From CAZJFH01 sp964545205 (GTDB lineage: Bacteria; Pseudomonadota; Alphaproteobacteria; Rhodospirillales; Magnetospirillaceae), in assembly GCA_964545205.1 (NCBI GenBank), contig CAZJFH010000006.1, positions 1 to 64,000 of the forward strand: a stretch of 64,000 bases of DNA. The letters run 5' to 3'. How positions within the stretch are numbered: the stretch's first letter is position 1; each line of letters starts with the position of its first letter. The notes under the pieces were generated by a model. It worked only from the letters and a program-made list of their open reading frames with translations. It had not been told where the DNA came from and made no database searches. Below are positions 40,370-50,400 of this stretch, piece after piece. The position numbers and the translations under genes are program-made.

Positions 40370-41374
40370 TCACAGGGCTTTCGCCACCTTGGCCGCCAGC
40401 TCGACCATCCGGTTCACGTAGCCCCATTCGTTATCGTACCAGGCCAGCACCTTCACCTGGGTGCCGTCGACGACCATCGTCGAGGGCGCGTCGACGATGC
40501 CGGAGCGCGGATCGTCGACGAAATCGGTCGAGACCAGCGGCCGGGTCTCGTAGCCGAGGATGCCGGCCAGCGGGCCTTGCGCCGCGGCGCGGAACAGCGC
40601 GTTGACCTCGTCGGCGGTGGTCGGGCGCGCCACCTCGAAGCAGCAGTCGGTGATCGAGGCGTTGAGCAGCGGCACCCGCACCGCCAGCCCGTTCAGCTTG
40701 CCCTTCAGCTCGGGATAGATCATGGCGATCGCCGTCGCCGAGCCGGTGCTGGTCGGGATCAGCGAATTCAGCCCCGAGCGGGCGCGCCGCAGATCCTTGT
40801 GCGGCGCGTCGACCATCACCTGGGTGTTGGTGACGTCGTGGATGGTGGTGATCGCGCCGTGGACGATGCCCAGGCCCTCGTGGATCACCTTGACCACCGG
40901 CGCCAGGCAGTTCGTGGTGCACGAGGCCGCCGTCAGCAGCCGGTGCCGTGCCGGGTCGTAGAGGTGGTCGTTGACGCCCATCACGATGTTGAGCGCGCCC
41001 TCCTTGACCGGGGCGGCGACGATCACCGTCTTGACGCCGGCGGCGAAATAGGGCTCGAGCAGATGCGGCTCGCGGAACTTGCCCGAACATTCGAGCACCA
41101 GATCGCAGCCGTCCCACGGCACCGCGCCCGGCGTCTTCTCTTCCGAGAAGGCCAGCCGCCTGCCGTCGATGATGACGGCGTCCGGCGCGTGGCCGATGCG
41201 GCCCTCGCCCCAGCGGCCGTGCACGGTGTCGAATTCCAGCAGGTGGGCGGCGCATTCGGCCCCGCCCTTGACCTCGTTGACCCGGACGAAGTCCAGCCCC
41301 TCGCGCCCCCAGCCGGCGCGCAGCGCCAGACGTCCCATGCGGCCGAAGCCGTTGATTCCGATGCGGATGGTCAT
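40370..41374 (-). CDS. ArsJ-associated glyceraldehyde-3-phosphate dehydrogenase
   Basis: A 334-residue GAPDH (MTIRIGINGFGRMGRLALRA; catalytic Cys in SCTTNCLAP; YDNEWGYVNRMVEL at the end). In ars operons this paralog uses arsenate instead of phosphate to give 1-arseno-3-phosphoglycerate, which ArsJ extrudes. It overlaps the acr3 stop by four bases. The arsenic role follows from linkage, since the active site itself is ordinary. Confidence 0.93.
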   Translation of the reverse strand: MTIRIGINGFGRMGRLALRAGWGREGLDFVRVNEVKGGAECAAHLLEFDTVHGRWGEGRIGHAPDAVIIDGRRLAFSEEKTPGAVPWDGCDLVLECSGKFREPHLLEPYFAAGVKTVIVAAPVKEGALNIVMGVNDHLYDPARHRLLTAASCTTNCLAPVVKVIHEGLGIVHGAITTIHDVTNTQVMVDAPHKDLRRARSGLNSLIPTSTGSATAIAMIYPELKGKLNGLAVRVPLLNASITDCCFEVARPTTADEVNALFRAAAQGPLAGILGYETRPLVSTDFVDDPRSGIVDAPSTMVVDGTQVKVLAWYDNEWGYVNRMVELAAKVAKAL

Positions 41375-42471
41375 GCGGTTTTCCCCCTTGCCGGCCGCGC
41401 GGCGCCGGCCTCGTACCAGCCGCGCGAGCGGTTGACGATCTTGACGACGGACAGCATCACCGGCACCTCGACCAGCACGCCGACGACGGTGGCCAGGGCG
41501 GCGCCGGACTGGAAGCCGAACACCACGATCGCGGTCGCGACCGCCAGCTCGAAGAAGTTGGAGGCGCCGATCAGCGCGCTCGGGCCGGCGACGCAATGGG
41601 CGACGCCGAGCCGGCGGTTGAGCAGATAGGCCAGGCCGGAGTTGAAATAGACCTGGATCAGGATCGGCACCGCCAGCAACAGGATGATCAGCGGCTGCTC
41701 GATGATCTGCCCGCCCTGGAAGGCGAACAGCAGCACCAGCGTCGCCAGCAGCGCCAGGATCGACACCGGCCCCATGCGCCCGAGCACCGCGTCGAGCGCC
41801 GGCTGGCCGCCCCGCGCCAGCGCCCGGCGGCGCCAAGCCTGCGCGACCGCCACCGGGATCACGATGTAGAGCACGACCGACAGGAACAGCGTCTGCCACG
41901 GCACGGCGATCGCCGACAGCCCGAGCAGCAGCCCGACCACCGGCGCGAAGGCGACGACCATGATCGCGTCGTTCAGCGCCACCTGGGTCAGGGTGAAATG
42001 CGGCTCGCCGCGGCACAGGTTGCTCCAGACGAACACCATGGCCGTGCACGGCGCCGCCGCCAGCAGGATCAGGCCGGCGACGTAGGACTCGATCTGGTCC
42101 TCGGGCAGCCATGGCCGGAACAGCCAGCCGACGAACAGCCAGGCGAGCAGCGCCATCGAGAACGGCTTGACCGCCCAGTTGACGAACACGGTGACGCCGA
42201 TGCCGCGCCAGTGCTCGCGCACCCGGTGCAGGGCGCCGAAATCGATCTTGAGCAGCATCGGGACGATCATCAGCCAGACCAGAACCGCCACCGGCAGATT
42301 GACCTGCGCCACCTCCATGCGGCCGAGCGCCTGGAACGGCGCCGGCAGCCAGTGGCCGAGCGCGATGCCGGCGGCGATGCACAGCGCCACCCACAGCGTC
42401 AGCCAGCGTTCGAAGAAACCCAGCGGCGCGCCTTGCGCCTGGCGGGCGATCACCTCGCATTGCGCGGACAT
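41371..42471 (-). CDS. acr3: Acr3-type arsenite efflux permease
   Basis: A 366-residue inner-membrane permease with about ten membrane segments. Acr3 hallmarks are the Cys-containing LLAAAPCTAMVFVWSNLCRG and ALIGASNFFELAVATAIVVF with its conserved Glu. It exports As(III). It starts MSAQCEVIARQ at 42471, overlapping the arsR stop by one base, and is translated before the GAPDH gene. Confidence 0.95.
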   Translation of the reverse strand: MSAQCEVIARQAQGAPLGFFERWLTLWVALCIAAGIALGHWLPAPFQALGRMEVAQVNLPVAVLVWLMIVPMLLKIDFGALHRVREHWRGIGVTVFVNWAVKPFSMALLAWLFVGWLFRPWLPEDQIESYVAGLILLAAAPCTAMVFVWSNLCRGEPHFTLTQVALNDAIMVVAFAPVVGLLLGLSAIAVPWQTLFLSVVLYIVIPVAVAQAWRRRALARGGQPALDAVLGRMGPVSILALLATLVLLFAFQGGQIIEQPLIILLLAVPILIQVYFNSGLAYLLNRRLGVAHCVAGPSALIGASNFFELAVATAIVVFGFQSGAALATVVGVLVEVPVMLSVVKIVNRSRGWYEAGAARPARGKTA

Positions 42472-42875
42472 CAGCAACTCCCCTGGCAACTGGCCGCGTC
42501 GACCACCGCCCTGCCCTCGGGCGCGCACAGCACGTCGAGCGGCGTCCGGCGCACGGCGGTCAGCCGCGCCCGGTCGGATTCGAGGACCCGATCGCCGTCG
42601 ACCGCAAGCGTCGCCACCAGCTCCAGCATGCCCGGCGCGAACGGATTGGCGCCGTGCTCGGCGAGGCGGTAATAGACCCAGCGGCCCTCCTTGCGCTGGC
42701 GGACCAGGCCGGCGGTGCGCAGCAGCGACAGGTGCTTCGACACGGTGGCGGCGGCGAGGTCGAGCACGGCGGTGATCTGGCACACGCACAGCTCGCCGTC
42801 CCGCAGCATGGCGAGGATGCGCAGGCGGTTGCGATCGGCCACCGCGCGGCCCACGAGTTCGAACTGGTCAAGCAT
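42471..42875 (-). CDS. arsR: Arsenic-responsive ArsR-family repressor
   Basis: A 134-residue winged-helix repressor. The As(III)-binding pair sits in the recognition region as GELCVCQITAVLDL, followed by AAATVSKHLSLLRTAGLVRQ; a second Cys pair ends the protein (CQGSC). It controls the leftward operon arsR-acr3-GAPDH-arsJ and possibly the last oxidase gene. A near-perfect inverted repeat lies 26 bp upstream as its likely operator. Confidence 0.92.
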   Translation of the reverse strand: MLDQFELVGRAVADRNRLRILAMLRDGELCVCQITAVLDLAAATVSKHLSLLRTAGLVRQRKEGRWVYYRLAEHGANPFAPGMLELVATLAVDGDRVLESDRARLTAVRRTPLDVLCAPEGRAVVDAASCQGSC

Positions 42876-42901
42876 GCCGCGACCTTGCCACGGGACCGCT
42901 T

Positions 42902-42921
42902 ATTTCGCCAAGCGACGAAAT
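42902..42921. promoter_or_regulatory. ArsR operator candidate
   Basis: ATTTCGCC (42902-42909) and GACGAAAT (42914-42921) form an imperfect dyad, with ATTTCG/CGAAAT exact. It lies 26 bp upstream of arsR, within the expected promoter span. Confidence 0.6.
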
Positions 42922-42993
42922 GTGAAAGATTTTCGAAGGCCTGCGCGCGGCCGGAACCGCCCTGCACCGCGCCGGCCGCCCGGTGCGGCGAGC

Positions 42994-43566
42994 TCAGCCG
43001 ACGTCGAGCACGAAATCGTAGCGCCCGACCCCGGACGACGTTTCCATCACCAGGTCGGGGCGGAACAGGCCGTCGCGGGGGTTGCGCGGGTCGTCGGGGA
43101 AATAGAGCTGGGTCGTCAGCACCGAGCGGCGGTCGGGCGGCGCCACCTTGACGTGGAAGTGGCGGGTGCGGCCGGGATAATGGCCGGGCACCACGGTCTC
43201 GAAGCGCCAACGGCCGTCGGCGTCGGTGAACTGATGACCGCGCCAGCGATAGCCGTCGTTGTCGTAGGCGCCGTCGGGGCCGGCGTGCCACAGGTCGACG
43301 ACGGCGCCGGGCAGCGGCCGGCAGGCGCCGTCGACCACCCTGCCCTCCAGCACGAACCGCTCGCCGCCGGGCTCGACCAGCGAGCTCCGGCGCGGCGAGC
43401 CCGGGGTGTAGAACGGGCCTTCGGGATTGGCCGGCGTCTCCTCGCCGCACGAGGGCGTCGGCGGCGCGGCGGCGGCGCGGGCGAGGAGGCCGAGGCCGGG
43501 CAGCAGCGCGGCGAGGGCGATCAGGCGGCGGCGGGAGACGAGCGACATCGGGACGACCTGCAGCAT
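42994..43566 (-). CDS. Secreted intradiol ring-cleavage dioxygenase family protein
   Basis: A 190-residue protein with an N-terminal export signal (SRRRLIALAALLPGLGLLAR; twin Arg suggests the Tat route). The core resembles protocatechuate 3,4-dioxygenase beta-type chains: iron ligands would be Tyr in GAYDNDGYRWRG, Tyr in GHYPGRTRHFHV and the two His there. The start at 43566 has GGAAGG upstream; 43548 is an alternative. It stands alone, so the aromatic substrate is unknown. Secretion of this fold is unusual but known in the DIOX_2-type relatives. Confidence 0.82.
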   Translation of the reverse strand: MLQVVPMSLVSRRRLIALAALLPGLGLLARAAAAPPTPSCGEETPANPEGPFYTPGSPRRSSLVEPGGERFVLEGRVVDGACRPLPGAVVDLWHAGPDGAYDNDGYRWRGHQFTDADGRWRFETVVPGHYPGRTRHFHVKVAPPDRRSVLTTQLYFPDDPRNPRDGLFRPDLVMETSSGVGRYDFVLDVG

Positions 43567-43696
43567 GGATCCTTCCACCACAGATGGGGCGGATCGGCGC
43601 GAGATCGAGTGGACAAGCGATGCGGCGCTGCCTTTGAACAGACCTTCGGCCGAACGATCCGGGGCTCACCCCGGAACCCGGCGTGGCTCGGGGCGC

Positions 43697-44161
43697 CTAC
43701 AGCGCGCGCAGCGCCGCCAGCACCTCGTCGACATGGCCCTTGACCTTGACCTTGCGCCAGACGCGGCGGACGACGCCGTCGGCGTCGATCAGGAAGGTCG
43801 CGCGCTCGATGCCGAAATACTTGCGGCCGTACATGCTCTTCTCGACCCAGACGCCGTAGGCCGCGCACACGGCGCCGTCCTCGTCGGCGGCCAGCGGGAA
43901 GTTGAGGCCGTGCTTGGCCTTGAACCTGTCGTGCTTGGCGGCCGAATCGCGCGAGACGCCGATCACCCGGGCGTCGAGCTTCGAGAAGTCGGGCCCGGCG
44001 TCGCGGAAGGCGCAGGCCTCGGCGGTGCAGCCCGAGGTGTCGTCCTTGGGATAGAAGTACAGCACCACCGGCCGGCCGCGCAGCGCCGACAGCGAGATGG
44101 TTCCGCCGCCGTCGGCCGGCAGCGTGAAATCGGGGGCGCGGTCGCCGTCCTGAACCGTCAT
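43697..44161 (-). CDS. bcp: Bcp/PrxQ-type thioredoxin-dependent peroxiredoxin
   Basis: A 154-residue peroxidase reducing H2O2 and organic peroxides. The peroxidatic and resolving cysteines are in FYPKDDTSGCTAEACAFRD (C-x4-C), and the strand VIGVSRDS is typical. ATG at 44161 overlaps the glnE stop, so the two genes share a message. Length is normal. Confidence 0.95.
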   Translation of the reverse strand: MTVQDGDRAPDFTLPADGGGTISLSALRGRPVVLYFYPKDDTSGCTAEACAFRDAGPDFSKLDARVIGVSRDSAAKHDRFKAKHGLNFPLAADEDGAVCAAYGVWVEKSMYGRKYFGIERATFLIDADGVVRRVWRKVKVKGHVDEVLAALRAL

Positions 44162-47142
44162 TTCTTCTCCTCCTCGGCCTGTCGCGCCGCCAGCAGCGCC
44201 GCGCCCGGCGTGCCGACCAATTCGTCGAACAGCGCGTGCACCTGCGCCGCGGCGCCTTCCATGCGCTCCTTGAGCACGGCGAAATCGTCGACCCCGGCCG
44301 CCTGGGCGATGCAGCGCTTGAGCCCTTCCGAGGCCTTGTCCTCGTGGAAGGCGCCCTCGATGGTCTGGCGCAGCACGGTCTGCACCGCGCACCACAGGTG
44401 ATGGGCCGAGCGCAGCAGCCGGCCCTGGTCGGCGTCGAGCAGGCCCAGCTCCTCGGCTTTCTCCAGCATGCAGACGGTGCCGTTGCACAGGATCTCGGGA
44501 CGGTCGTGGGCGTGGCGCAGCTGCAGGTACTGGGCGAGGAACTCGATGTCGACCAGACCGCCGCGCCGGTGCTTGACGTCCCAGGGACTGGCGCCCTTGT
44601 GCTCCTTGGCCATGCGCAGGCGCATGTCGGCGACGTCGGCCAGCAGCTTGTCGGGATCGCGCGGCCGGCGCAGGGCCTCGCGGATCACCTCCTCGATGCG
44701 CGCCGCCAGCGGCGGCGGCCCCGAGATCACCCGGGCGCGGGCCAGCGCCATGTGCTCCCAGGTCCAGGCCATGTCCTGGTGGTAGCGCACGAAGGCGTCG
44801 AGGCTGGTGGCGATCGGGCCGGCGGCGCCCGAGGGCCGCAGGCGCATGTCGACCTCATAGAGCACGCCCTCGCCGGTCGGCGCGGTGATGGCGTTGATCA
44901 GCCGCTGGGTCACCCGCGCGAAATAGGTGCTGGGCGCCAGCGGCTTGGCGCCGTCGGAACCTTCGACGTCCGGCGGCACGTCGTAGATCAGGATCAGGTC
45001 GAGATCGGAGGCCGCCGTCATCTCGCGGCTGCCCAGCTTGCCCATGGCGACGATGGCGAAGCCGGCGCCGGGCACGTGGCCGTGGCTGCGGGCGAACTCG
45101 GCCTCGACGCGCGGATGCAGGCGCGAGATCACCGTCTCGGCGATGTCGGACAGCGCGGCGCCGGCATGCTCGGGCGAGATGTGGTTGCGCAGGGTCTGGA
45201 TGCCGATCTGGAACTTGTGGTCGTTGGCCCAGCGCCGGCACAGGTCCAGCACCTCGGGGAAGTCGACCGCCTGCGCCAGGCTGCGGTCGAGCTCGACGTC
45301 GAGCTCGGGCCCCTGCGGCGGCGGGTCGAAGAAGCCCTGGCTGAGCACGTTGTCCATCAGCGACGGATGCCGCGCCAGATGGTCGGCCAGCCTGGGCGCG
45401 TCGCCGAGGATGTCGGCGACCAGGTCGAGCAGATTCGGATTGGCGTAGAACAGCGAGAACAGCGGCACGCCGGCCGGCAGTCGCGACAGGAACTCGTCGA
45501 ACTTCAGGAACGCCGTGTCGGGCACCGCCGTGTCGGCCAGCGCCTGAAGCAGCGCCGGAGTCAGCTCGGTCAGCAGCTCGCGCGCCCGGGTCGAGCGGGT
45601 GGCGCGCACGCGGCCGTGATGCCAGCCGCGGATCGTCGAGGCGATGCCGTCGGGATTGGAGAAGCCCATGCCGGCCAGGGTCTTCAGCGTCTCGGGGTCG
45701 TTCTCGCCGCCGGTGAAGACCAGGCTGCCGGCGCTCGACGACAGGTCGGGCGCGTCCTCGAACAGCGCCGCGTAATGCAGCTCGACGCATTCGAGCACCC
45801 CGCGCACCGTCGCGTCGAAGCGCTCGATGTCGTCGAAGCCCATGAACACCGCGATCTCGTGCAGATGCGCGTGGTCGCTGGGCAGGGTCTGGGTCTGCTG
45901 GTCGTCGATCATCTGCAGCCGGTGCTCGAGCTTGCGCAGGAAGGCGTAGCTCTCGATGAGCTGCTGCACGGTCTCGGGCTGGACATGGCCGTTGGCGGCC
46001 AGCGCCCGCAGCGCGGCGTAGGTCGCGCTCGGCCGCACCTCGGGCTCGCGGCCGCCCCAGATGAGCTGCTGGGTCTGGGCGAAGAACTCGATCTCGCGGA
46101 TGCCGCCGCGGCCGAGCTTGACGTTGTGGCCGGCGACCGCGATGCGGGCGCCGCCGCGATGGGCGTGGATCTGGCGCTTGATCGAGTGGATGTCCTGGAT
46201 CGCCGCGAAATCCAGCGACTTGCGCCAGATGAACGGCCGCAGGAACTTGACGAAGGCCTCGCCCGCCCGCCGGTCGCCGGCGACCGGGCGCGCCTTGATC
46301 ATCGCCGCGCGTTCCCAGTTCTGGCCGAAGCCCTCGTAGTAGATTTCCGCCGCCGACAGCGACACCGCCGGCGGCGTGGCGCCCGGATCGGGGCGCAGGC
46401 GCAGGTCGGTGCGGAACACGTAGCCGTCGGCGGTGCGCTCCTCCATGATCCGCACCAGGTCGCGGGTCAGCCGCGTGAAGCATTCCTGGATGCTCTTGCG
46501 GCCGGTATAGGCGATCTTCTCGTCGTCGTAGAAGACGATGATGTCGATGTCGGACGAGTAGTTCAGCTCGCCGGCCCCGAGCTTGCCCATGCCGAGAACG
46601 ATCAGCCCGGAGTCGCGTTCGGGATCGTCGGGATGGGCCAGCGCGAAGTCGCCGTTGTCGGCGGCGCGGCGCAGCAGCAGACGCGCGCCCAGCGACAGCG
46701 CCGTCTCGGCGAGGCGGGACAGCGCGCCGGTGACCTGCATCAGGTCCCAGGCGTCGGCGATGTCGGCCAGGGCGATCAGCAGCGCCGCCCGGCGCTTGGC
46801 GACGCGCAGGCCGCGCATCAGCGCGGCCATGTCGGTGGCGTCGCCGAACTCGGCGCGCAGGCCGTCGATCAGGGCGGCGAACACGGCGTCGGGCCCATGC
46901 TCGAGCAGATCGCGCAGGAAAGCCGGCTCGCGCAGCAGGCACTGGCCGAGGAACGGGCTGTTGCCGAACACCGCCTCGAGCAGCGCCCGCCCGCCCGGAT
47001 CCTCCGACAGCGCACGCGCGAAGGCGGCGAGATCGGGATCGTCGCGGCGGTCGGCCTCCTCGCGCCAGCGCTCGAGACCGCTGCGGCAACGGTCGGCGTT
47101 TGCCGGCTTCGGCAGGCGGTTCGCGTCCAGCGGAAACTGCAC
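44158..47142 (-). CDS. glnE: Glutamine synthetase adenylyltransferase/deadenylylase
   Basis: A 994-residue bifunctional enzyme controlling GlnA by adenylylation in nitrogen regulation. It has two nucleotidyltransferase halves: GMGKLGAGELNYSSDIDIIV in the first and AMGKLGSREMTAASDLDLIL in the second, each with the Asp pair, separated by a helical linker. The start is taken as GTG 47142 giving the family's length; the ribosome-binding site is weak. The frame stays open another 2.9 kb upstream, antisense to the next gene, which is not coding. Confidence 0.93.
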   Translation of the reverse strand: MQFPLDANRLPKPANADRCRSGLERWREEADRRDDPDLAAFARALSEDPGGRALLEAVFGNSPFLGQCLLREPAFLRDLLEHGPDAVFAALIDGLRAEFGDATDMAALMRGLRVAKRRAALLIALADIADAWDLMQVTGALSRLAETALSLGARLLLRRAADNGDFALAHPDDPERDSGLIVLGMGKLGAGELNYSSDIDIIVFYDDEKIAYTGRKSIQECFTRLTRDLVRIMEERTADGYVFRTDLRLRPDPGATPPAVSLSAAEIYYEGFGQNWERAAMIKARPVAGDRRAGEAFVKFLRPFIWRKSLDFAAIQDIHSIKRQIHAHRGGARIAVAGHNVKLGRGGIREIEFFAQTQQLIWGGREPEVRPSATYAALRALAANGHVQPETVQQLIESYAFLRKLEHRLQMIDDQQTQTLPSDHAHLHEIAVFMGFDDIERFDATVRGVLECVELHYAALFEDAPDLSSSAGSLVFTGGENDPETLKTLAGMGFSNPDGIASTIRGWHHGRVRATRSTRARELLTELTPALLQALADTAVPDTAFLKFDEFLSRLPAGVPLFSLFYANPNLLDLVADILGDAPRLADHLARHPSLMDNVLSQGFFDPPPQGPELDVELDRSLAQAVDFPEVLDLCRRWANDHKFQIGIQTLRNHISPEHAGAALSDIAETVISRLHPRVEAEFARSHGHVPGAGFAIVAMGKLGSREMTAASDLDLILIYDVPPDVEGSDGAKPLAPSTYFARVTQRLINAITAPTGEGVLYEVDMRLRPSGAAGPIATSLDAFVRYHQDMAWTWEHMALARARVISGPPPLAARIEEVIREALRRPRDPDKLLADVADMRLRMAKEHKGASPWDVKHRRGGLVDIEFLAQYLQLRHAHDRPEILCNGTVCMLEKAEELGLLDADQGRLLRSAHHLWCAVQTVLRQTIEGAFHEDKASEGLKRCIAQAAGVDDFAVLKERMEGAAAQVHALFDELVGTPGAALLAARQAEEEKK

Positions 47143-47421
47143 GGTGGTGGTTCCGATCGTCGTTGTCCGGCCACACTGCGCAATGGCCCGACGGGGGTCA
47201 AGTCGAACCTGCGGGCGCGCGGGGCGCCACGCGCGCGCCCTCTTCGGGCTGGCAGGCCCCCCTCCGAACGTGCTATGCCGGTCGGGCTCCATCAGTTCGG
47301 GTCCGAACCGCGAGACGGATGCGCACCGTCGCGGCCTGGACGGCGGCCGTTTCGAATTCGCGTGGTTCAACCGCACAGCGGGTTGGCGGGGGTTTTCGTT
47401 TGAACATGGAAGTGGCCGCCG

Positions 47422-50400
47422 GTGGTCCAAGGCACCGTTAGAAGCCTGCTGCGCCTGCTCGAGGCCCTGATCCTCAGCCTGCTGTTCCTCGCGGCGCTGG
47501 CCGCCTGGCGGCTGTCGCAGGGACCGCTCGAACTCGACGTCCTGACGCCTTATGTCGCCGAAGCGCTGTCGGTGCCCGGCGGGCCGGTGCGGATCGAGCT
47601 GGACGGCACGGTCCTGACCTGGGCCGGCTGGGAGCGGGCGCTCGACCTGCGCGCCGTCGGCGTTCGCGCCGTGACCAGCGACGGCACCGTCCGGGCGGCG
47701 GTGCCCGAGATTTCGCTGTCGCTGTCGGGCCGGGCCCTGCTGAAGGGCGAGGTGGCGCCGCGCACCATCGAGCTGATCAATCCGCGGCTGCACCTGGTGC
47801 GCGGACCCGGCGGCGCCATGCGCTGGGGCCTCGGCGGTTCCGAGGCCGGCGAATCCGATCAGCTGGTCGCCCGGCTGTTCCATGATCTGGCGCGCCCGGC
47901 CGATCCCAGCGGCCCGGCCGGGCACCTGACCCGGGTCAATCTGGTCGACGCCCAGGCGGTGATCGAGGACGAGGTCACCGGCACCACCTGGCGCGCGCCC
48001 GACGCCGACCTGCTGCTGCTGCGCGACGAGACCGGCATCGCCGCCGAGGTGCACCTGCTGGTCGACGCCGGCGGCGTGCTGACGGAGATCGACGGCCACG
48101 CGCGCTTCCGGCCGGTCGACGGCGCCCTGCACGCCTCGCTGACCGTGCGCGACCTGCGCCCCGACGTCTATGCCAGGCTGCTGCCCGACCTGGCGCCCCT
48201 GAAGGCGGTGGACCTGCCGGTCTCGGGCGTGGTGACGCTGGCCTGGGACGTCGAGCACGGCCTCGACCGCGTCGCCTTCGACGTCTCGGGCGGCGCCGGA
48301 ACCCTGAGGCTGCCGGAGCCCGTCGGCCTCGATTACGCCGTCGCGGCGCTGCAGTTGCGCGGTCAGGTGACCGACGCGCCGCGGCGGGCGGTGATCGAGG
48401 AACTGCACGTCGATCTCGGCGGCCCGGTGCTGACCGCCAACGCGGTCGCCGACCTCGTCGGCGGCGAGGTCATCGTCAAGGCCGAAGCCGGGCTGCGCGA
48501 TCTGCCGGTCGACGACATCGACCGCTACTGGCCGGCGATGGCCGGCCCCAACGCGCGCGAATGGGTGACCGAGAACCTGTCGGACGGCATCGTCCGCGAG
48601 GCGCGGGCCTCGGTGGCGGCGCGCCGGACCGCCGACGGCGCCGTGATCGTCGAGGCCCTGGACGGAGCGATCCGCCCCGAGGGAGTCACCGTCGACTATC
48701 TCTCGCCGATGCCGCCGGTGCGCAATGCCGCGGCGGTGGCGACCTTCGACGCCCGCAGCTTCAGCATCGACATCGAAGGCGGCGAGGTCTACGGGCTCGA
48801 GGTCCGCGACGGCACGATCGTCTTCACCGGCCTCGACGTCGGCGACGAGAAGGCGGACATCCGCCTGCGGATCGACGGCCCGCTGGCCGATGCGCTGACG
48901 CTGATCGATCATCGGCCGCTGGGCTACACCTCGCGGCTCGGCATCGCGCCGCAGCGGGTCAAGGGCCGCGCCGCGGTCGACCTCGAACTGTCGTTTCCGC
49001 TGCTCAAGGACCTGCGGATGGACGACGTCGCCGTGCATGCGACGGCCGAGGCCGGCGACGTCTTCATCCCCGAGGTGCTGCTGGGCCTGGACCTGAGCGA
49101 GGGCAAGCTGGCCCTCGACGTCGACGGCGACGGCATGGACGTCTCCGGTCCCGTCGTCCTCGGCACCATCCCCGGCGAACTGAACTGGCGCGAGAATTTC
49201 GGCGACGACGTGACGTTCCGCAGCCGCTACCGGCTGCAGGCCACCGTGCAGGAGCACCAGCGGCACGAGTTGCGCCTGAAGGGCCCGCCGTTCATCGCGC
49301 CGTGGATCACCGGGCCGGTGCGGGCCGACGTCGTCGCGACCATGAACGGCGGCGGCAACGGCCGCATCGACGCCAAGATCGACCTCGAGCCGGCGCGGAT
49401 GGCGCCGGCGGGCTTCGGCTGGACGAAACCGGTCGGCCTTCCCGGCGCCGCCGAGGTCGAGATCGTCCTGAAAGACGAGAAGCTGGCCGAAATTCCGCGC
49501 TTCGCCATCCGCGCCGCCGATCTGTCGATGGACGGCGCCGTCGCCTTCGACGGCGACGGCGAGCCGCGCCGGGTCGACTTCACCCGGCTGCGCTACGGCC
49601 GCACCGACGCCCGCGGTTCGCTGAGGCTGCGGCCGGGCGCCGGCATGGACGTCGTGCTGGAAGGCGAGGCCTTCGACGCCGCGCCGCTGCTGTCCGACCC
49701 CCCGGGCGTGCCGCCGGCGGCCGTCGCGATCGCCGAACCGGTGCCGGTCGGCGACGACGAGTTGCCGCCGATGACCGTCGACGCCCGGCTCGGCCGGCTG
49801 TGGATCGGCGAGAAGGCCGGGTTCGAGAACGTCACCGTCAGCCTGACCCGCGACGAGCGGCTGTGGCACAACGCCCGCCTGCAGGCGCCGCTGGCCGGCG
49901 GCGGCGACGTGCTGATCTCGATGGTGCCCATCGAGGGCACCCGCAGGTTCAACATCACCTCGAACAACGCCGGCGGCCTGTTGCGGGCGATGGACATCTT
50001 CGACGACATGGAGGGCGGCCGCGTCCTGGTCCAGGGCACCGTCGAGCGCCAGGGCGGCGAGGACGTCTTCGCGGGCACCGCCCGGATCAGCGACTACGAG
50101 ATCCACCGCGCGCCGCTGCTGGCCCGCATCCTCACCGTGGCGGCGCTGACCGGCGTGCTCGACCTGCTGCGCGGCGACGGCATCAGCTTCAGCGACCTGG
50201 AGGCGCCGTTCCGAATGAAGGACGGGCTGGTCGAACTGTCCGAGAGCCGCGCCTTCGGCCCGGCGCTCGGCCTCACGGCCCGGGGGCAGATCGACGTGCG
50301 CGCCGAGCGGATGGCGCTGGAGGGCACCATCGTGCCGATGTACGCGGTCAACAGCGCGCTGGGCAACATCCCGCTGATCGGCCGCCTGCTCACCGGCGAG

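Noticed and set aside
47143..50106. A long minus-strand open frame continuing the glnE frame for about 980 more codons
   Set aside because: It lies antisense to the YhdP-like gene. Its translation is Arg/Gly/Gln/His-rich without domains, the usual shadow of GC-rich codon bias. glnE reaches normal length from 47142.
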